Below are positions 9,699 to 18,700 of a stretch of 64,000 bases of DNA, piece after piece. The stretch's first letter is position 1. Each line of letters opens with the position of its first letter. The translations under genes and the position numbers were made by a program. The stretch lies in the NCBI RefSeq assembly GCF_021389935.1, contig NZ_CP089979.1, positions 1,097,001-1,161,000 of the forward strand, in the 5' to 3' direction. This DNA comes from Fulvivirga ligni (lineage in GTDB: Bacteria > Bacteroidota > Bacteroidia > Cytophagales > Cyclobacteriaceae). The notes beneath the pieces were generated by a model. The model worked only from the letters and a program-made list of their open reading frames with translations, had not been told where the DNA came from and ran no database searches.

Positions 9699-10583
9699 TT
9701 AAGCTTTTGGGTGCGCCTGTTCGAAGACAGCCTTAAGCTTATCTAATGAATTATGGGTGTAAACCTGAGTGGCAGCCAAACTAGAATGGCCAAGCAGATC
9801 TTTCACCGCATTAAGTTCCGCTCCTTTATTGAGCAGATGCGTAGCAAACGTGTGGCGCAATACATGAGGGCTACGTTTTTCTACCGTGGTAAAAAGATTT
9901 AAATACTTTTTAACAGTTCTATAAATCATCATCGGATAACAGTCTTCTCCTGTATCTGTAACGACCAGAGTTTTTGAATCTTTTAAATTTTCGTGCTTAT
10001 TTTTAAGTGATAAATATGTTTCAATATTTCTCTTCAGAGAAGAAGAAAATGGTATGACCCGTTCTTTATTTCTTTTGCCTAACACCTTGATAGTGTGGCT
10101 GTGAAGGTTAACGTCTTGTGTTTGTAAAGAGATGAGTTCTGCAAGCCGAATACCTGTACCATAAAGCAACTCCAGAATAAGCTGATCTCTTTTGCTGGTA
10201 AAGCTATTGCCATCAAACTCGAAGTTATCTAGCAGGCGCATGATCTCGTTTTCCTGTACAAATTGTGGTAGCTTCTTGCTAGTTTTTAGTACACGAAGCT
10301 TCTGGGTAGGATCTTTGGTGATTACCTCATTTCTTAAGAGGAATTTATAGAATGATCTTAAGCAAGCAATTTTCCTGTTGACAGTTCTGGGATCCAGCTT
10401 GTCATCAATCAATTGAATTATCCAACTTCTTAATATAGAATGAGTGGCTTGGGCCAAGTCTGAGAAGTCATAATTGGCTTGCATGAAAAGCTCCAATTGC
10501 TCTAAATCTTTGCTGTAAGACGCAATTGTATGTTTGCTATATCGCTTTTCGTATTCTAGGTATCTAAGGAATTTTTCCCGCAT
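9699..10583 (-). CDS. xerC: Tyrosine recombinase XerC/XerD type
   Basis: This 294-residue site-specific recombinase has an N-terminal SAM-like core-binding domain (1-90) and a catalytic domain. The full active site is present: Arg146 (GTGIRLAEL), Lys170, His240 and Arg243 (HVLRHTFATH), His266 (LGHSS) and nucleophile Tyr275. Length and lack of extra domains fit a chromosome-dimer-resolving Xer protein, not a phage integrase. Its position between rpsU and hpf is typical of Bacteroidota. A terminator-like hairpin lies directly upstream, and its U-tract touches the ATG. XerC versus XerD cannot be settled without the paralogue. Confidence 0.9.
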   Translation of the reverse strand: MREKFLRYLEYEKRYSKHTIASYSKDLEQLELFMQANYDFSDLAQATHSILRSWIIQLIDDKLDPRTVNRKIACLRSFYKFLLRNEVITKDPTQKLRVLKTSKKLPQFVQENEIMRLLDNFEFDGNSFTSKRDQLILELLYGTGIRLAELISLQTQDVNLHSHTIKVLGKRNKERVIPFSSSLKRNIETYLSLKNKHENLKDSKTLVVTDTGEDCYPMMIYRTVKKYLNLFTTVEKRSPHVLRHTFATHLLNKGAELNAVKDLLGHSSLAATQVYTHNSLDKLKAVFEQAHPKA

Positions 10584-10619
10584 AAAAAAAAAGTACTACC
10601 CACAAACCGAGGTAGTACT
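10584..10619 (-). terminator. Terminator-like hairpin abutting the xerC start codon
   Basis: A perfect 9-bp stem (10592-10600 with 10611-10619) with a 10-nt loop is followed on the minus strand by about eight Ts that end exactly at the xerC ATG. It probably reduces read-through from rpsU into xerC-hpf. Confidence 0.8.
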
Positions 10620-10653
10620 AATTTAAAAATTTTGAGCGGAAAAAAATAGCTGA

Positions 10654-10848
10654 TTAATAGTTTTCTTCAGCGTACTTTTTCTGTCTATATTTTGCCTTTA
10701 TAATTTCAGTTCTTCTTTGAACAGAAGGCTTTTCGTAGAATGTTCTTCCTCTTAGTTCCTTAAGAACACCAGTTTTTTCGAACTTCTTTTTAAATCTCTT
10801 AAGAGCTTTCTCAATAGATTCGTTTTCTTTTACGTTTACTACGATCAT
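10654..10848 (-). CDS. rpsU: 30S ribosomal protein bS21
   Basis: This 64-residue basic protein matches bS21 across its length: IVVNVKENESIEKALKRFKKK followed by a Lys/Arg-rich helix. In Bacteroidota ribosomes bS21 helps hide the 3' tail of 16S rRNA, which explains the lack of Shine-Dalgarno use. Unlike its neighbours, this gene has a full Shine-Dalgarno at ideal spacing and a perfect promoter just upstream. It heads the rpsU-xerC-hpf operon. Confidence 0.97.
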   Translation of the reverse strand: MIVVNVKENESIEKALKRFKKKFEKTGVLKELRGRTFYEKPSVQRRTEIIKAKYRQKKYAEENY

Positions 10849-10855
10849 AATTATA

Positions 10856-10865
10856 CACCTCCTTT
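10856..10865 (-). promoter_or_regulatory. Strong Shine-Dalgarno of rpsU
   Basis: The minus strand reads AAAGGAGGTG, with AGGAGG ending 9 nt before the rpsU ATG. The other starts I inspected (metK, rplU, xerC, SusC) have none. Confidence 0.93.
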
Positions 10866-10876
10866 CTTTGGGACTG

Positions 10877-10907
10877 CAAACTTAGAGATAGAATATGACA
10901 AATCAAA
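10877..10907 (-). promoter_or_regulatory. Promoter of the rpsU operon
   Basis: Minus-strand TTTG (10904-10907), exactly 19 nt, then TAAGTTTG (10877-10884) match the Bacteroidota consensus perfectly. The predicted leader is only about 20 nt and is mostly the Shine-Dalgarno. Confidence 0.85.
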
Positions 10908-10920
10908 GAATTCAATCATA

Positions 10921-11658
10921 TTAAACTGTCCAGCCGCCTTCGTCGATTAGATTTCCCTGTCCATTATACTCCTTCCAGGTACCATTACCTACGCTATCCC
11001 AGCTGTATTCATATTTTTTCACACCGTTTTCGATAACCACCATGGTGCCAGATTTATCCGTATTTGATTGTATTTCTGTAACACCTTCATCTTCTGCTGT
11101 CACATATCTTATGAAATAGCCATTGTCATTTTTCTTAATAGTCCATGAAACAAGCTCAACTCTCTCGTCTTCTTCAGGATCCAGATAGGTGAAGGTAGCT
11201 TCGGATTTATCCTTTTTCTGGCTAGCCTCGTACCATTTTTTATAATCTTCGTTTTCTATTTTAACAAAAACCTCATATAAATATGAGGAACCTTGATCAG
11301 TAATTTGGTTGGCTATAATATATCCACCATAGTTGTAAACATAGGTTTCAGTGTTGTCTGATAATCTACCATTAGATGCAGTGATGGGGCCACTAGTGCT
11401 GGCTCCTTCCGGTACAGTGAAATAGCTGCCATAGGATGACAGAATTCCAATATAGGTCATGTAGAAAGACAAAGTGTTAGCGCGGGGATCGTCACTTTGT
11501 GTTAGGCCAGTAGGGAGATTAATAATTTCTTCATCCATGAAGAAAAGATTCGTTTCTGACAACTTGGGATCAGAAGGTTCGTCATCCTTTGAGCAGGAGA
11601 ATAGGCTTATTGCTAATACGAATAAGGTTAGAAAAAATTTAGTATTACACGTTTTCAT
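10921..11658 (-). CDS. Predicted lipoprotein of unknown function
   Basis: This 245-residue protein has a lipoprotein signal (FVLAISLFSCSKDDEPSDP, lipidated Cys about residue 22). Acidic residues after the Cys are typical of surface-exposed Bacteroidota lipoproteins. The mature part is beta-rich, has no family I recognise, and ends in repeated GNGTWKEY / GNLIDEGGW phrases resembling MORN-like text. It has a single-gene layout. A TGTTTACATGTT motif, like that upstream of the sigma-factor gene at 42 kb, lies 54 nt before its start, so shared control is possible. Confidence 0.7.
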   Translation of the reverse strand: MKTCNTKFFLTLFVLAISLFSCSKDDEPSDPKLSETNLFFMDEEIINLPTGLTQSDDPRANTLSFYMTYIGILSSYGSYFTVPEGASTSGPITASNGRLSDNTETYVYNYGGYIIANQITDQGSSYLYEVFVKIENEDYKKWYEASQKKDKSEATFTYLDPEEDERVELVSWTIKKNDNGYFIRYVTAEDEGVTEIQSNTDKSGTMVVIENGVKKYEYSWDSVGNGTWKEYNGQGNLIDEGGWTV

Positions 11659-11711
11659 AATGAATAATTGATTAGGATTCTTTTCAAATGCCCTTAATTA
11701 TCCCTTATGAA

Positions 11712-11723
11712 AACATGTAAACA
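11712..11723 (-). promoter_or_regulatory. Motif resembling the sigma-operon element
   Basis: Minus-strand TGTTTACATGTT matches TGTTTACAAGTT found at 42016 and 44282 in 11 of 12 positions. It lies 54 nt upstream of the lipoprotein start. A function is inferred only. Confidence 0.35.
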
Positions 11724-11735
11724 CGAATTGAAAAA

Positions 11736-12902
11736 TTATTTCAAAATTGATCTTGAGATCACTAATTTTTGAATTTCTGATGTGCCCTCACCGATGGTAC
11801 ACAGTTTAGAATCACGATAGTACTTTTCAGCTGGGTAATCTTTGGTATAACCATATCCGCCGAAAATTTGAACTGCTTCGGTAGCGTTTTCCACGGCCAC
11901 TTCAGAGGCATAATACTTGGCCATAGCAGATTCTTTATTCACTGATTTGCCTTTGTTTTTAAGATCAGCTGCCTGATGTGTTAATAATTTAGCGGCTTCT
12001 ACTTTTGTAGCCATATCAGCCAGTTTGAAGGAGATGCCCTGATAGCTTGCTATCGGTTTGTGAAATTGCTCCCTTTCTTTGGCATATTGAAGGGCCACGT
12101 CTAATGAGCCTTGTGCTATACCTAAACTAAGTGCGGCGATGCTTATTCTTCCACCATCCAGAACCTTCATCGCTTGAATAAATCCTTCACCAACATTACC
12201 AAGAACATTTTCTTTAGGTACTTTGCAGTTATCGAAAATGAGCTCGGTTGTTTCAGAGGCTCTCATGCCTAATTTGTTTTCTTTTCGTCCTGCCGAGAAA
12301 CCAGGCGTCCCCTTTTCTATAATAAAGGCAGTCATACCGTGAGAGTCGCCTACTTCACCGGTTCTGGCTATTACTACCGCCACATTTCCAGATTTACCAT
12401 GGGTGATGAAGTTCTTGGCGCCATTTAGTACAAAGAAATCTCCTTCTTCTTTTGCCACTGTTCTCATATTTCCAGCATCAGATCCCGTGTTAGGTTCTGT
12501 AAGCCCCCAGGCACCAATCCACTCTGCAGTAGCTAGTTTTGGTAAATACTTTTGTTTTTGCTCATCATTGCCAAACTGTAAAATATGACCTGTACAAAGA
12601 GAGTTGTGCGCCGCCATGGATAAACCGATAGACCCATCTATTCTGGCCAACTCTGATATGGCAGTAACATATTCGTGATACCCGAAGCCTGAGCCGCCAT
12701 ATTCTTGAGGTACAAGCACTCCCATCAAGCCCAGGTCTCCTAACTTTTTGAATAATTCAACTGGAAATTCCTGAGATTCATCCCACTCCATCATATATGG
12801 CTTTATCTCTTTCTCTCCAAAATCACGGATCATATCTGTGATCATTTTCTGATTTTCATTTTCCATGAATGTCAGGTTTTGTTCAGTAGTAGTAGCGTGC
12901 AT
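11736..12902 (-). CDS. Acyl-CoA dehydrogenase
   Basis: This 388-residue FAD enzyme oxidises an acyl-CoA to the 2-enoyl-CoA, passing electrons to ETF. All three domains are present: N-terminal helical (to about 120), middle beta with WGLTEPNTGSDAG and NFITHGKSG, and C-terminal helical with DGGRISIAALSLGIAQGSLD and YGGYGYTKDYPAEKYYRD. The catalytic Glu lies in IGEGTSEIQ. Chain-length preference (short or branched versus medium) cannot be assigned. It is transcribed alone from a good promoter in the region shared with ugd. A shorter start at MENENQ (residue 13) is possible. Confidence 0.93.
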   Translation of the reverse strand: MHATTTEQNLTFMENENQKMITDMIRDFGEKEIKPYMMEWDESQEFPVELFKKLGDLGLMGVLVPQEYGGSGFGYHEYVTAISELARIDGSIGLSMAAHNSLCTGHILQFGNDEQKQKYLPKLATAEWIGAWGLTEPNTGSDAGNMRTVAKEEGDFFVLNGAKNFITHGKSGNVAVVIARTGEVGDSHGMTAFIIEKGTPGFSAGRKENKLGMRASETTELIFDNCKVPKENVLGNVGEGFIQAMKVLDGGRISIAALSLGIAQGSLDVALQYAKEREQFHKPIASYQGISFKLADMATKVEAAKLLTHQAADLKNKGKSVNKESAMAKYYASEVAVENATEAVQIFGGYGYTKDYPAEKYYRDSKLCTIGEGTSEIQKLVISRSILK

Positions 12903-12940
12903 AAACTTTAGTTATTAATTCATGTTAATAGGTTTCATTG

Positions 12941-12971
12941 TAAATATACTACTTTCCTGAGGTTACCCAAA
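12941..12971 (-). promoter_or_regulatory. Promoter of the acyl-CoA dehydrogenase gene
   Basis: Minus-strand TTTG (12968-12971), exactly 19 nt, then TATATTTA (12941-12948) differ from the consensus only in the last base. It lies 39 nt before the start codon. Confidence 0.65.
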
Positions 12972-13008
12972 CGAATGTTAGTTTGGTTCTGATTAAAGTA
13001 ATTTACTT

Positions 13009-13039
13009 ATTGATTTAAACTTTATAAAGACTATTTTTA
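13009..13039 (+). promoter_or_regulatory. Possible promoter of ugd
   Basis: ATTG (13009-13012), N19 and TATTTTTA (13032-13039) match the pattern at most fixed positions. It lies 33 nt before the ugd ATG. Confidence 0.35.
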
Positions 13040-13072
13040 CCGAACAAAATAGTATCTAAACATTAATTAAAT

Positions 13073-14386
13073 ATGAAAATAGCTGTAGTCGGCACTGGCT
13101 ATGTAGGATTGGTTACTGGAACCTGCTTTGCAGAGACCGGAAATAATGTTACATGTATTGATATTGACGAAAAGAAAGTCAATAGTCTTAAGAATGGAAA
13201 AATAACTATTTACGAACCTGGCCTTGAAGTAATATTTCAAAGAAATTTGGAGCAAGGCAGATTGAATTTCACCACTGATCTTAAAGAAGGTATAGAAGGA
13301 GCCAAGATAATTTTCCTTGCCTTACCTACACCTCCAGGAGAAGATGGTTCAGCCGACCTTCAGTATGTATTGAAAGTAGCTCAAGATTTAGGTCCTATTC
13401 TTAAAGATTACGCTGTAATTGTAGATAAGAGCACTGTGCCTGTAGGTACTGCAGATAAAGTTCATGCAAAAATCGCTGAGAACGCTACCGTAGATTTCGA
13501 TGTGGTTTCTAACCCGGAATTCTTAAGAGAAGGTGTGGCAGTAGATGATTTCATGAAGCCAGACAGAGTGGTGATTGGAACAAATTCAGAAAAAGCTAGA
13601 AAGGTGATGGATACACTTTATGCACCGCTTGTGCGTCAGGGTAATCCTATCATTTTTATGGATGAAAAATCAGCTGAGCTTACTAAATATGCTGCCAACT
13701 CATTCTTAGCAACTAAGATCACATTCATGAACGAAATTGCGAACATGTGTGAGCTTTTAGGAGCTGATGTAGATGCTGTAAGAAAAGGTGTTGGTACAGA
13801 TACTCGTATTGGTAAAAGATTCCTTTTTGCTGGTATAGGATATGGAGGATCATGCTTCCCTAAAGATGTGCAGGCGTTAGCTAAATCTGCAGAGCAGGTA
13901 GATTACGACTTCAGAATTTTGAAATCCGTAATGGAGGTGAATGAAGATCAGAAGACCAAGCTGGTTCCTAGAATTAAAGAATACTTTGGTGGAGATTTAA
14001 AAGGAAAAACTATTGGCCTTTGGGGCTTGTCCTTCAAACCATATACTGATGATATCCGTGAAGCTCCATCATTATATAACATCGATGAATTAATAGCGGC
14101 TGGAGCAGAAATTAAAGCATATGACCCTGAGGGGATGGAAAATGTACGTGGCCAGATCGGTGAGAAAATCACCTATTGTCATGATGCTTATTCTGCTATC
14201 AATGGAGCTGACGCATTATTTATAGCTACTGAATGGCCGGTGTTCAGAACGCCAGATTTTGATAAAGTAGGAAGCCTTTTAAAGAATAAAGTAATATTCG
14301 ATGGAAGAAACCTTTATCAACTGGAAGAAATGGAAGAACTAGGTTTTACATATGTAAGTATTGGTAGAAGAACAATCAATGGATAA
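13073..14386 (+). CDS. ugd: UDP-glucose 6-dehydrogenase
   Basis: This 437-residue enzyme oxidises UDP-glucose twice with NAD to UDP-glucuronate. The N-terminus is a Rossmann fold ([21 protein letters not shown]), the central helix carries [22 protein letters not shown], and the catalytic Cys sits in [10 protein letters not shown] near residue 263. The C-terminal UDP-binding domain contains [16 protein letters not shown]. It overlaps the next gene by 8 nt. That gene decarboxylates its product, so the pair makes UDP-xylose for surface polysaccharide or glycoprotein. Confidence 0.97.
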   Translation: MKIAVVGTGYVGLVTGTCFAETGNNVTCIDIDEKKVNSLKNGKITIYEPGLEVIFQRNLEQGRLNFTTDLKEGIEGAKIIFLALPTPPGEDGSADLQYVLKVAQDLGPILKDYAVIVDKSTVPVGTADKVHAKIAENATVDFDVVSNPEFLREGVAVDDFMKPDRVVIGTNSEKARKVMDTLYAPLVRQGNPIIFMDEKSAELTKYAANSFLATKITFMNEIANMCELLGADVDAVRKGVGTDTRIGKRFLFAGIGYGGSCFPKDVQALAKSAEQVDYDFRILKSVMEVNEDQKTKLVPRIKEYFGGDLKGKTIGLWGLSFKPYTDDIREAPSLYNIDELIAAGAEIKAYDPEGMENVRGQIGEKITYCHDAYSAINGADALFIATEWPVFRTPDFDKVGSLLKNKVIFDGRNLYQLEEMEELGFTYVSIGRRTING

Positions 14387-15371
14387 GAAAAGAGTATTAA
14401 TAACAGGAGCAGCAGGCTTTTTAGGGTCTCACCTTTGCGATAGATTTATCAAAGAGGGCTTTTATGTAATAGGTATGGATAACCTTATTACAGGAAGCTT
14501 AAAAAATATAGAGCACCTATTTGGCCTGGAAGATTTTGAGTTTCAGCATCATGATGTCTCAAACTATGTACATGTTTCAGGACAGCTGGATTATATCTTG
14601 CATTTTGCTTCTCCTGCAAGTCCGATAGATTACTTAAAAATACCAATTCAAACATTAAAGGTGGGTTCTTTAGGAACCCACAATCTATTAGGTTTAGCTA
14701 AAACCAAAGGAGCCAGAATGCTTATTGCTTCTACTTCTGAGGTTTACGGAGATCCTTTAGTTCACCCACAGACTGAGTCTTATTACGGAAATGTAAATCC
14801 AATAGGACCAAGAGGTGTGTATGATGAAGCTAAAAGATTTCAGGAAGCTATGACCATGGCATACCATACTTACCATGGCTTGGAAACCAGAATAGTAAGA
14901 ATATTTAATACTTATGGCCCGCGTATGAGGTTGAATGACGGTAGAGTATTGCCAGCATTCATTGGACAGGCCTTAAGAGGTGAAGATCTTACAGTATTTG
15001 GAGATGGTTCACAAACCAGATCTTTCTGTTATGTAGATGATCTTATTGATGGAATTTACAGGTTATTGTTCTCTGATTATGCAGAGCCGGTTAACGTTGG
15101 AAATCCTGATGAGATTACCATTAAGGAGTTCGCTGAGGAGATCATAAAGCTTACGGGTACTGATCAGAAAGTGACTTACAAGCCTTTGCCAAAGGATGAT
15201 CCTATGCAGCGTCAGCCTGACATTACTAAAGCCAGGGAGATCCTGAAATGGGAGCCGAAGGTAAGTAGAGCAGATGGTCTTAAAATTACTTATGACTATT
15301 TCAAAACTTTGACCCAGGAAGAGCTTTTCGCTAAGGAGCATAACAGCTTTGAAGGGTACATCAAAAAATAA
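14379..15371 (+). CDS. uxs: UDP-glucuronate decarboxylase (UDP-xylose synthase), SDR family
   Basis: This extended short-chain dehydrogenase (330 residues from the ATG at 14379; a TTG at 14361 would add six) has an N-terminal NAD site [11 protein letters not shown], the STSEVYGDP segment with the catalytic Thr/Ser, and the YDEAKR catalytic Tyr-Lys pair. It also has [14 protein letters not shown] and [11 protein letters not shown], typical of UXS/RmlB-like enzymes. UXS converts UDP-glucuronate to UDP-xylose with internal NAD recycling. Overlap with ugd supports this assignment over a dTDP-glucose dehydratase. The symbol is used by analogy. Confidence 0.93.
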   Translation: MDKKRVLITGAAGFLGSHLCDRFIKEGFYVIGMDNLITGSLKNIEHLFGLEDFEFQHHDVSNYVHVSGQLDYILHFASPASPIDYLKIPIQTLKVGSLGTHNLLGLAKTKGARMLIASTSEVYGDPLVHPQTESYYGNVNPIGPRGVYDEAKRFQEAMTMAYHTYHGLETRIVRIFNTYGPRMRLNDGRVLPAFIGQALRGEDLTVFGDGSQTRSFCYVDDLIDGIYRLLFSDYAEPVNVGNPDEITIKEFAEEIIKLTGTDQKVTYKPLPKDDPMQRQPDITKAREILKWEPKVSRADGLKITYDYFKTLTQEELFAKEHNSFEGYIKK

Positions 15372-15373
15372 GT

Positions 15374-16033
15374 ATGGCTCTAGAAAAATCTTTAAGTTTT
15401 TTAACTGAGCTTAATGAAAATAATGATCGCGACTGGATGCAGGACAATAAGCCTGCATACCAGGATGCGAGAAATGAGTTCATTGCATTCGTGTCTGAGC
15501 TCATTCCTTCCATCGCTGAGTTTGATAGCGGTATAGTTGGTCTTGATCCTAAAAAATCTGTATTCAGAATTAACAGAGATATTAGATTTAGTAAAGACAA
15601 AAGGCCTTATAAAAACAATTTTGGGGTACTGATGAGTGAGGGAGGCAAGAAATCTGGTAATGCTGGATATTACCTTCATTTACAACCCGGAGATCAGTCT
15701 TTTGTGGCAGGCGGTGTATATGCCCCTGATGCCGAGCGGCTGGCAAAAGTAAGACAGGAAATCGATTATAACCCTGAAGAATTAAAACAGATCACATCCG
15801 ATAAGGAATTTGTGGAGCGCTTTGGTGTAATTCAAGGAGAAAGCCTTAAAAGAGCTCCTAAAGGTTATGATGAAAGTCATCCTAATATCGATCTGATAAA
15901 ACTAAAAAGCTTTATCGTTTTAAAAAGATTGACTGATAAAGAGGTAAAAGGCTGGTCTTCTCATAAAGACTGTGTTAAGTATTTCTCAACAGTGCATCCT
16001 TTCATTCAGTATCTGAATGTAGCGCTGAGTTGA
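15374..16033 (+). CDS. DUF2461 family protein
   Basis: This 219-residue protein matches DUF2461 (TIGR02453): LSFLTELNENNDRDWMQDN at the start, FRINRDIRFSKDKRPYKNNFG near residue 60, and YYLHLQPGDQSFVAGG near 98. There is no signal peptide. The family is common in bacteria and fungi and has no proven activity. It starts 2 nt after the uxs stop, so it is co-transcribed with the UDP-xylose genes. Whether it works with them is unknown. Confidence 0.87.
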   Translation: MALEKSLSFLTELNENNDRDWMQDNKPAYQDARNEFIAFVSELIPSIAEFDSGIVGLDPKKSVFRINRDIRFSKDKRPYKNNFGVLMSEGGKKSGNAGYYLHLQPGDQSFVAGGVYAPDAERLAKVRQEIDYNPEELKQITSDKEFVERFGVIQGESLKRAPKGYDESHPNIDLIKLKSFIVLKRLTDKEVKGWSSHKDCVKYFSTVHPFIQYLNVALS

Positions 16034-16037
16034 TTTT

Positions 16038-18527
16038 TTAATTGTCCCAGTCAAAGTAATCATCTTCTTGAAGTTCTATGGTTTCTTTCTTTTCCTTGCC
16101 TTTATTTTTAAAGGCATTTTTTAATTCTGTAGCTTCTTTCTTAATGTCGCTGATTACTTTTTTCTTCACACTTTCCTTGTCGTAAAGCACTTGATAATCA
16201 GAGGTGTTACCAATGATTTTTAAGTAAAGCATAGTACGGCCACTATCATCTTCTTCAATGGCGCCAAAGGCTTCGTCTTTATCAATTTTACGCTTACTTC
16301 TAAGTGGAGCAACTACTCTATAGTTAATATTCTGATCAAAGGTGTGGATACCACTAATTTTTATATCTGTAACATTAGATGACACCTCCATTTGTGGCAG
16401 GTATATTTTCTTGTTTTCAATATGAATTTCATTTCTCAACTCAGAAAAAACCAGATGGTCCAGCTTGTCTTCATCCAGATATTTGGCTAAACGCTGCATG
16501 GGTTCGAAATTATTCAATTCACCACCTATGATGGTCGCATTGATATTACTCACCAGCGTTTCAGAGTAAAGATGCAGGTCGCTGTTAAAAGTCATCCTTG
16601 CTTCTACATCGGCTTTGATCTTGCCTTTTAGATGCTTGTCTTGAAGGAAGTCCTGATCAAAATTTTCAAAAACATAGAAAATGCTATCAACATCGATGTT
16701 ATTCAGATTGAATCCGGTGTTTACTTTCAGTAGATTATTATAAGAAGCATCCACCTTTCCATTAAGGGTAATGCGGCCACCCATGGCATTGAATCGTATT
16801 TGATTCGATTGGGCGATCTTATTTCGTACAATCAAGTCTCCTTTTATCTTCTGAGGCTTAAATCTTCTAAAGTTTAAATGGTCAATATCACAATCAAATT
16901 TTAGCACTAGCTTTTGAGATATGCTGAAACTGTATTTAGAATCTTGTTGATCCGTAGGGTTGGCAGCCAGAAGTTCATCCAGATCAATAAACTTGGAGCG
17001 TAGGTCTGATTCTATGCCTACCGGCTCATCTTCAAAAAGCATGTAGGCAATGATATTTTTAAAAAATCCATTGAGCACAAAATCGCTATGACCGAGCTTA
17101 CCGGAAACATCACTGAGGGCAAGATCATTATTGTTAAAGAGTAAATTCCCAGAGACGCCGTTTAAGGGCAGCGGGTAGTCGGCAAGGTGTAAGGATAGAT
17201 TAGCCAAGTTAATGTCTCCTGTGGTCTTAAAACGACCTGAGCTAGCCTTGTTTTGCAGGTCTTTCACCTGGCCTTCAAAACTTATGTCAGCATCTAGCTG
17301 GCCTTTGCCTGAAACTATGCTTTTAGACTTGTAAAATTTAAAAATGGATTCTAAATCCAAAAGTCCTTTGAAATCGCCTTTAACATATGGCTTTTCGAAA
17401 TTTTTAATGTACAAGTTAGATTTGAAGCGGTGATTTTCGATTATTCCGTTGATATCCTTTAAGTCTAGGACGGAATTGTTAATATTATTTAAATCAGGCA
17501 CTATGTAGCTACCTCTCAGAACGGCATGAGTAATTTTAACATCAGTGTCCGGATGGTAAAGTTCGGCGTCGTTCATTCCAAAATTAATACTCATCTTGGT
17601 GGCGGCGTTTTCAGCTATTTCACCCTCCAGCACCATAGAAAAATACACATCTCCTTCACTTCGGTACTTGGCGAAGTCTTGTGTGATAGATTCCGGCAAG
17701 ATTGAAAGTAGGGTCTGAATATCGGTATCCTTACCATCTACTGAGAGAGAAATTAATTGCTTGTCTAAAAATTCATAGGTTCCTTCTAAGGCAAAGTCAG
17801 ATTCATTCACTTTCAGCATTGATGGTCTTATGAGTAGATCCTTAAGCCCATCATCATACCTAAGATTCGCATTTACTTGTGTTTTTTTATCTTTCGCCCA
17901 GGTGGTGGACCCTACTATTACATGATTAACAGTGACATCACCATCCGCGAGTATATCATAAGTTCGGCCTATAGCCGTGAGATGAGCAGATAATGATTCT
18001 GTATTAAAATCCAGATCTACATTTCTAAGATCATTTTTATACTTGAAAGATGTTTCTTCAATAATTATTTTAGAAAGATCCAGCTTTACCGTCTGGCTTG
18101 AGCTGGTGGTGTCTGTTTCCTTGAGAATGTTGTAATTAATATTTCCTTTAGCATCCATTTTTAAATGAACAAAGGCTTTCTTCAAATAAACCCTTTCTAC
18201 GGTGTAGTCCTTTCGAAAAACAGCTATAGGATTAAAAGTAAAATCTATTTGCTCTGCCTGAAGTAAAGGATAGCTGCTACCTTCAAAGCTTTCTTCTATA
18301 AAGACACCATTAAAGGTTAAGGATATGTATGGAAAGTTATTTAAAGAAGATACGGAAATTTTATCTACATGAACTGGGGTGTTCAGGCTCTTGTTGGCCT
18401 CCCGAATAAAATGGTTAATGAGCTGATCTTTATAGAGATAAGTGGCCAGTATGCTGGATGTTACCACCACCGCAATGGTCAATACTGTATAAATTAAAAC
18501 CTTTTTTAGTATTCTCTTTATTTTCAA
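16038..18527 (-). CDS. AsmA-like protein (lipid-transport / outer-membrane biogenesis type)
   Basis: This 829-residue protein has one N-terminal membrane anchor (about 9-30) followed by a long repetitive beta-strand region. The opening after the anchor (INHFIREANKSLNTPVHVDK and NNFPYISLTFNGV) is typical of the AsmA family. The C-terminal part, with DKLDHLVFSELRNEIHI and a lysine-rich acidic tail, matches the AsmA-like C-terminal region. AsmA-clan proteins form long grooves that bridge the inner and outer membranes and carry phospholipids. That role is inferred here. It converges with DUF2461, with 4 nt between the genes. Confidence 0.85.
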   Translation of the reverse strand: MKIKRILKKVLIYTVLTIAVVVTSSILATYLYKDQLINHFIREANKSLNTPVHVDKISVSSLNNFPYISLTFNGVFIEESFEGSSYPLLQAEQIDFTFNPIAVFRKDYTVERVYLKKAFVHLKMDAKGNINYNILKETDTTSSSQTVKLDLSKIIIEETSFKYKNDLRNVDLDFNTESLSAHLTAIGRTYDILADGDVTVNHVIVGSTTWAKDKKTQVNANLRYDDGLKDLLIRPSMLKVNESDFALEGTYEFLDKQLISLSVDGKDTDIQTLLSILPESITQDFAKYRSEGDVYFSMVLEGEIAENAATKMSINFGMNDAELYHPDTDVKITHAVLRGSYIVPDLNNINNSVLDLKDINGIIENHRFKSNLYIKNFEKPYVKGDFKGLLDLESIFKFYKSKSIVSGKGQLDADISFEGQVKDLQNKASSGRFKTTGDINLANLSLHLADYPLPLNGVSGNLLFNNNDLALSDVSGKLGHSDFVLNGFFKNIIAYMLFEDEPVGIESDLRSKFIDLDELLAANPTDQQDSKYSFSISQKLVLKFDCDIDHLNFRRFKPQKIKGDLIVRNKIAQSNQIRFNAMGGRITLNGKVDASYNNLLKVNTGFNLNNIDVDSIFYVFENFDQDFLQDKHLKGKIKADVEARMTFNSDLHLYSETLVSNINATIIGGELNNFEPMQRLAKYLDEDKLDHLVFSELRNEIHIENKKIYLPQMEVSSNVTDIKISGIHTFDQNINYRVVAPLRSKRKIDKDEAFGAIEEDDSGRTMLYLKIIGNTSDYQVLYDKESVKKKVISDIKKEATELKNAFKNKGKEKKETIELQEDDYFDWDN

Positions 18528-18629
18528 TGCCGCAAGCTTAAGCTCAATCTAATTCGAAATGTACACTATTCAATTATAAACATCAAACGTAATGCCATGA
18601 GAAAAATTTATTCTTTTTTTATATAAATG

Positions 18630-18660
18630 TTTGCACTAGTAAAAATGTTTACTACATTTG
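18630..18660 (+). promoter_or_regulatory. Promoter of tRNA-Val
   Basis: TTTG (18630-18633), exactly 19 nt, then TACATTTG (18653-18660) match the Bacteroidota consensus perfectly. The tRNA begins 40 nt downstream. Confidence 0.85.
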
Positions 18661-18700
18661 CATTCCCATTCACAAACGGTGAGGGTAAAAATAACAAAAA

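Noticed and set aside
9699-10583. Phage or integron integrase, marking an island
   Set aside because: Length, active site and placement between rpsU and hpf fit the host Xer recombinase; no att repeats or phage genes were seen nearby.
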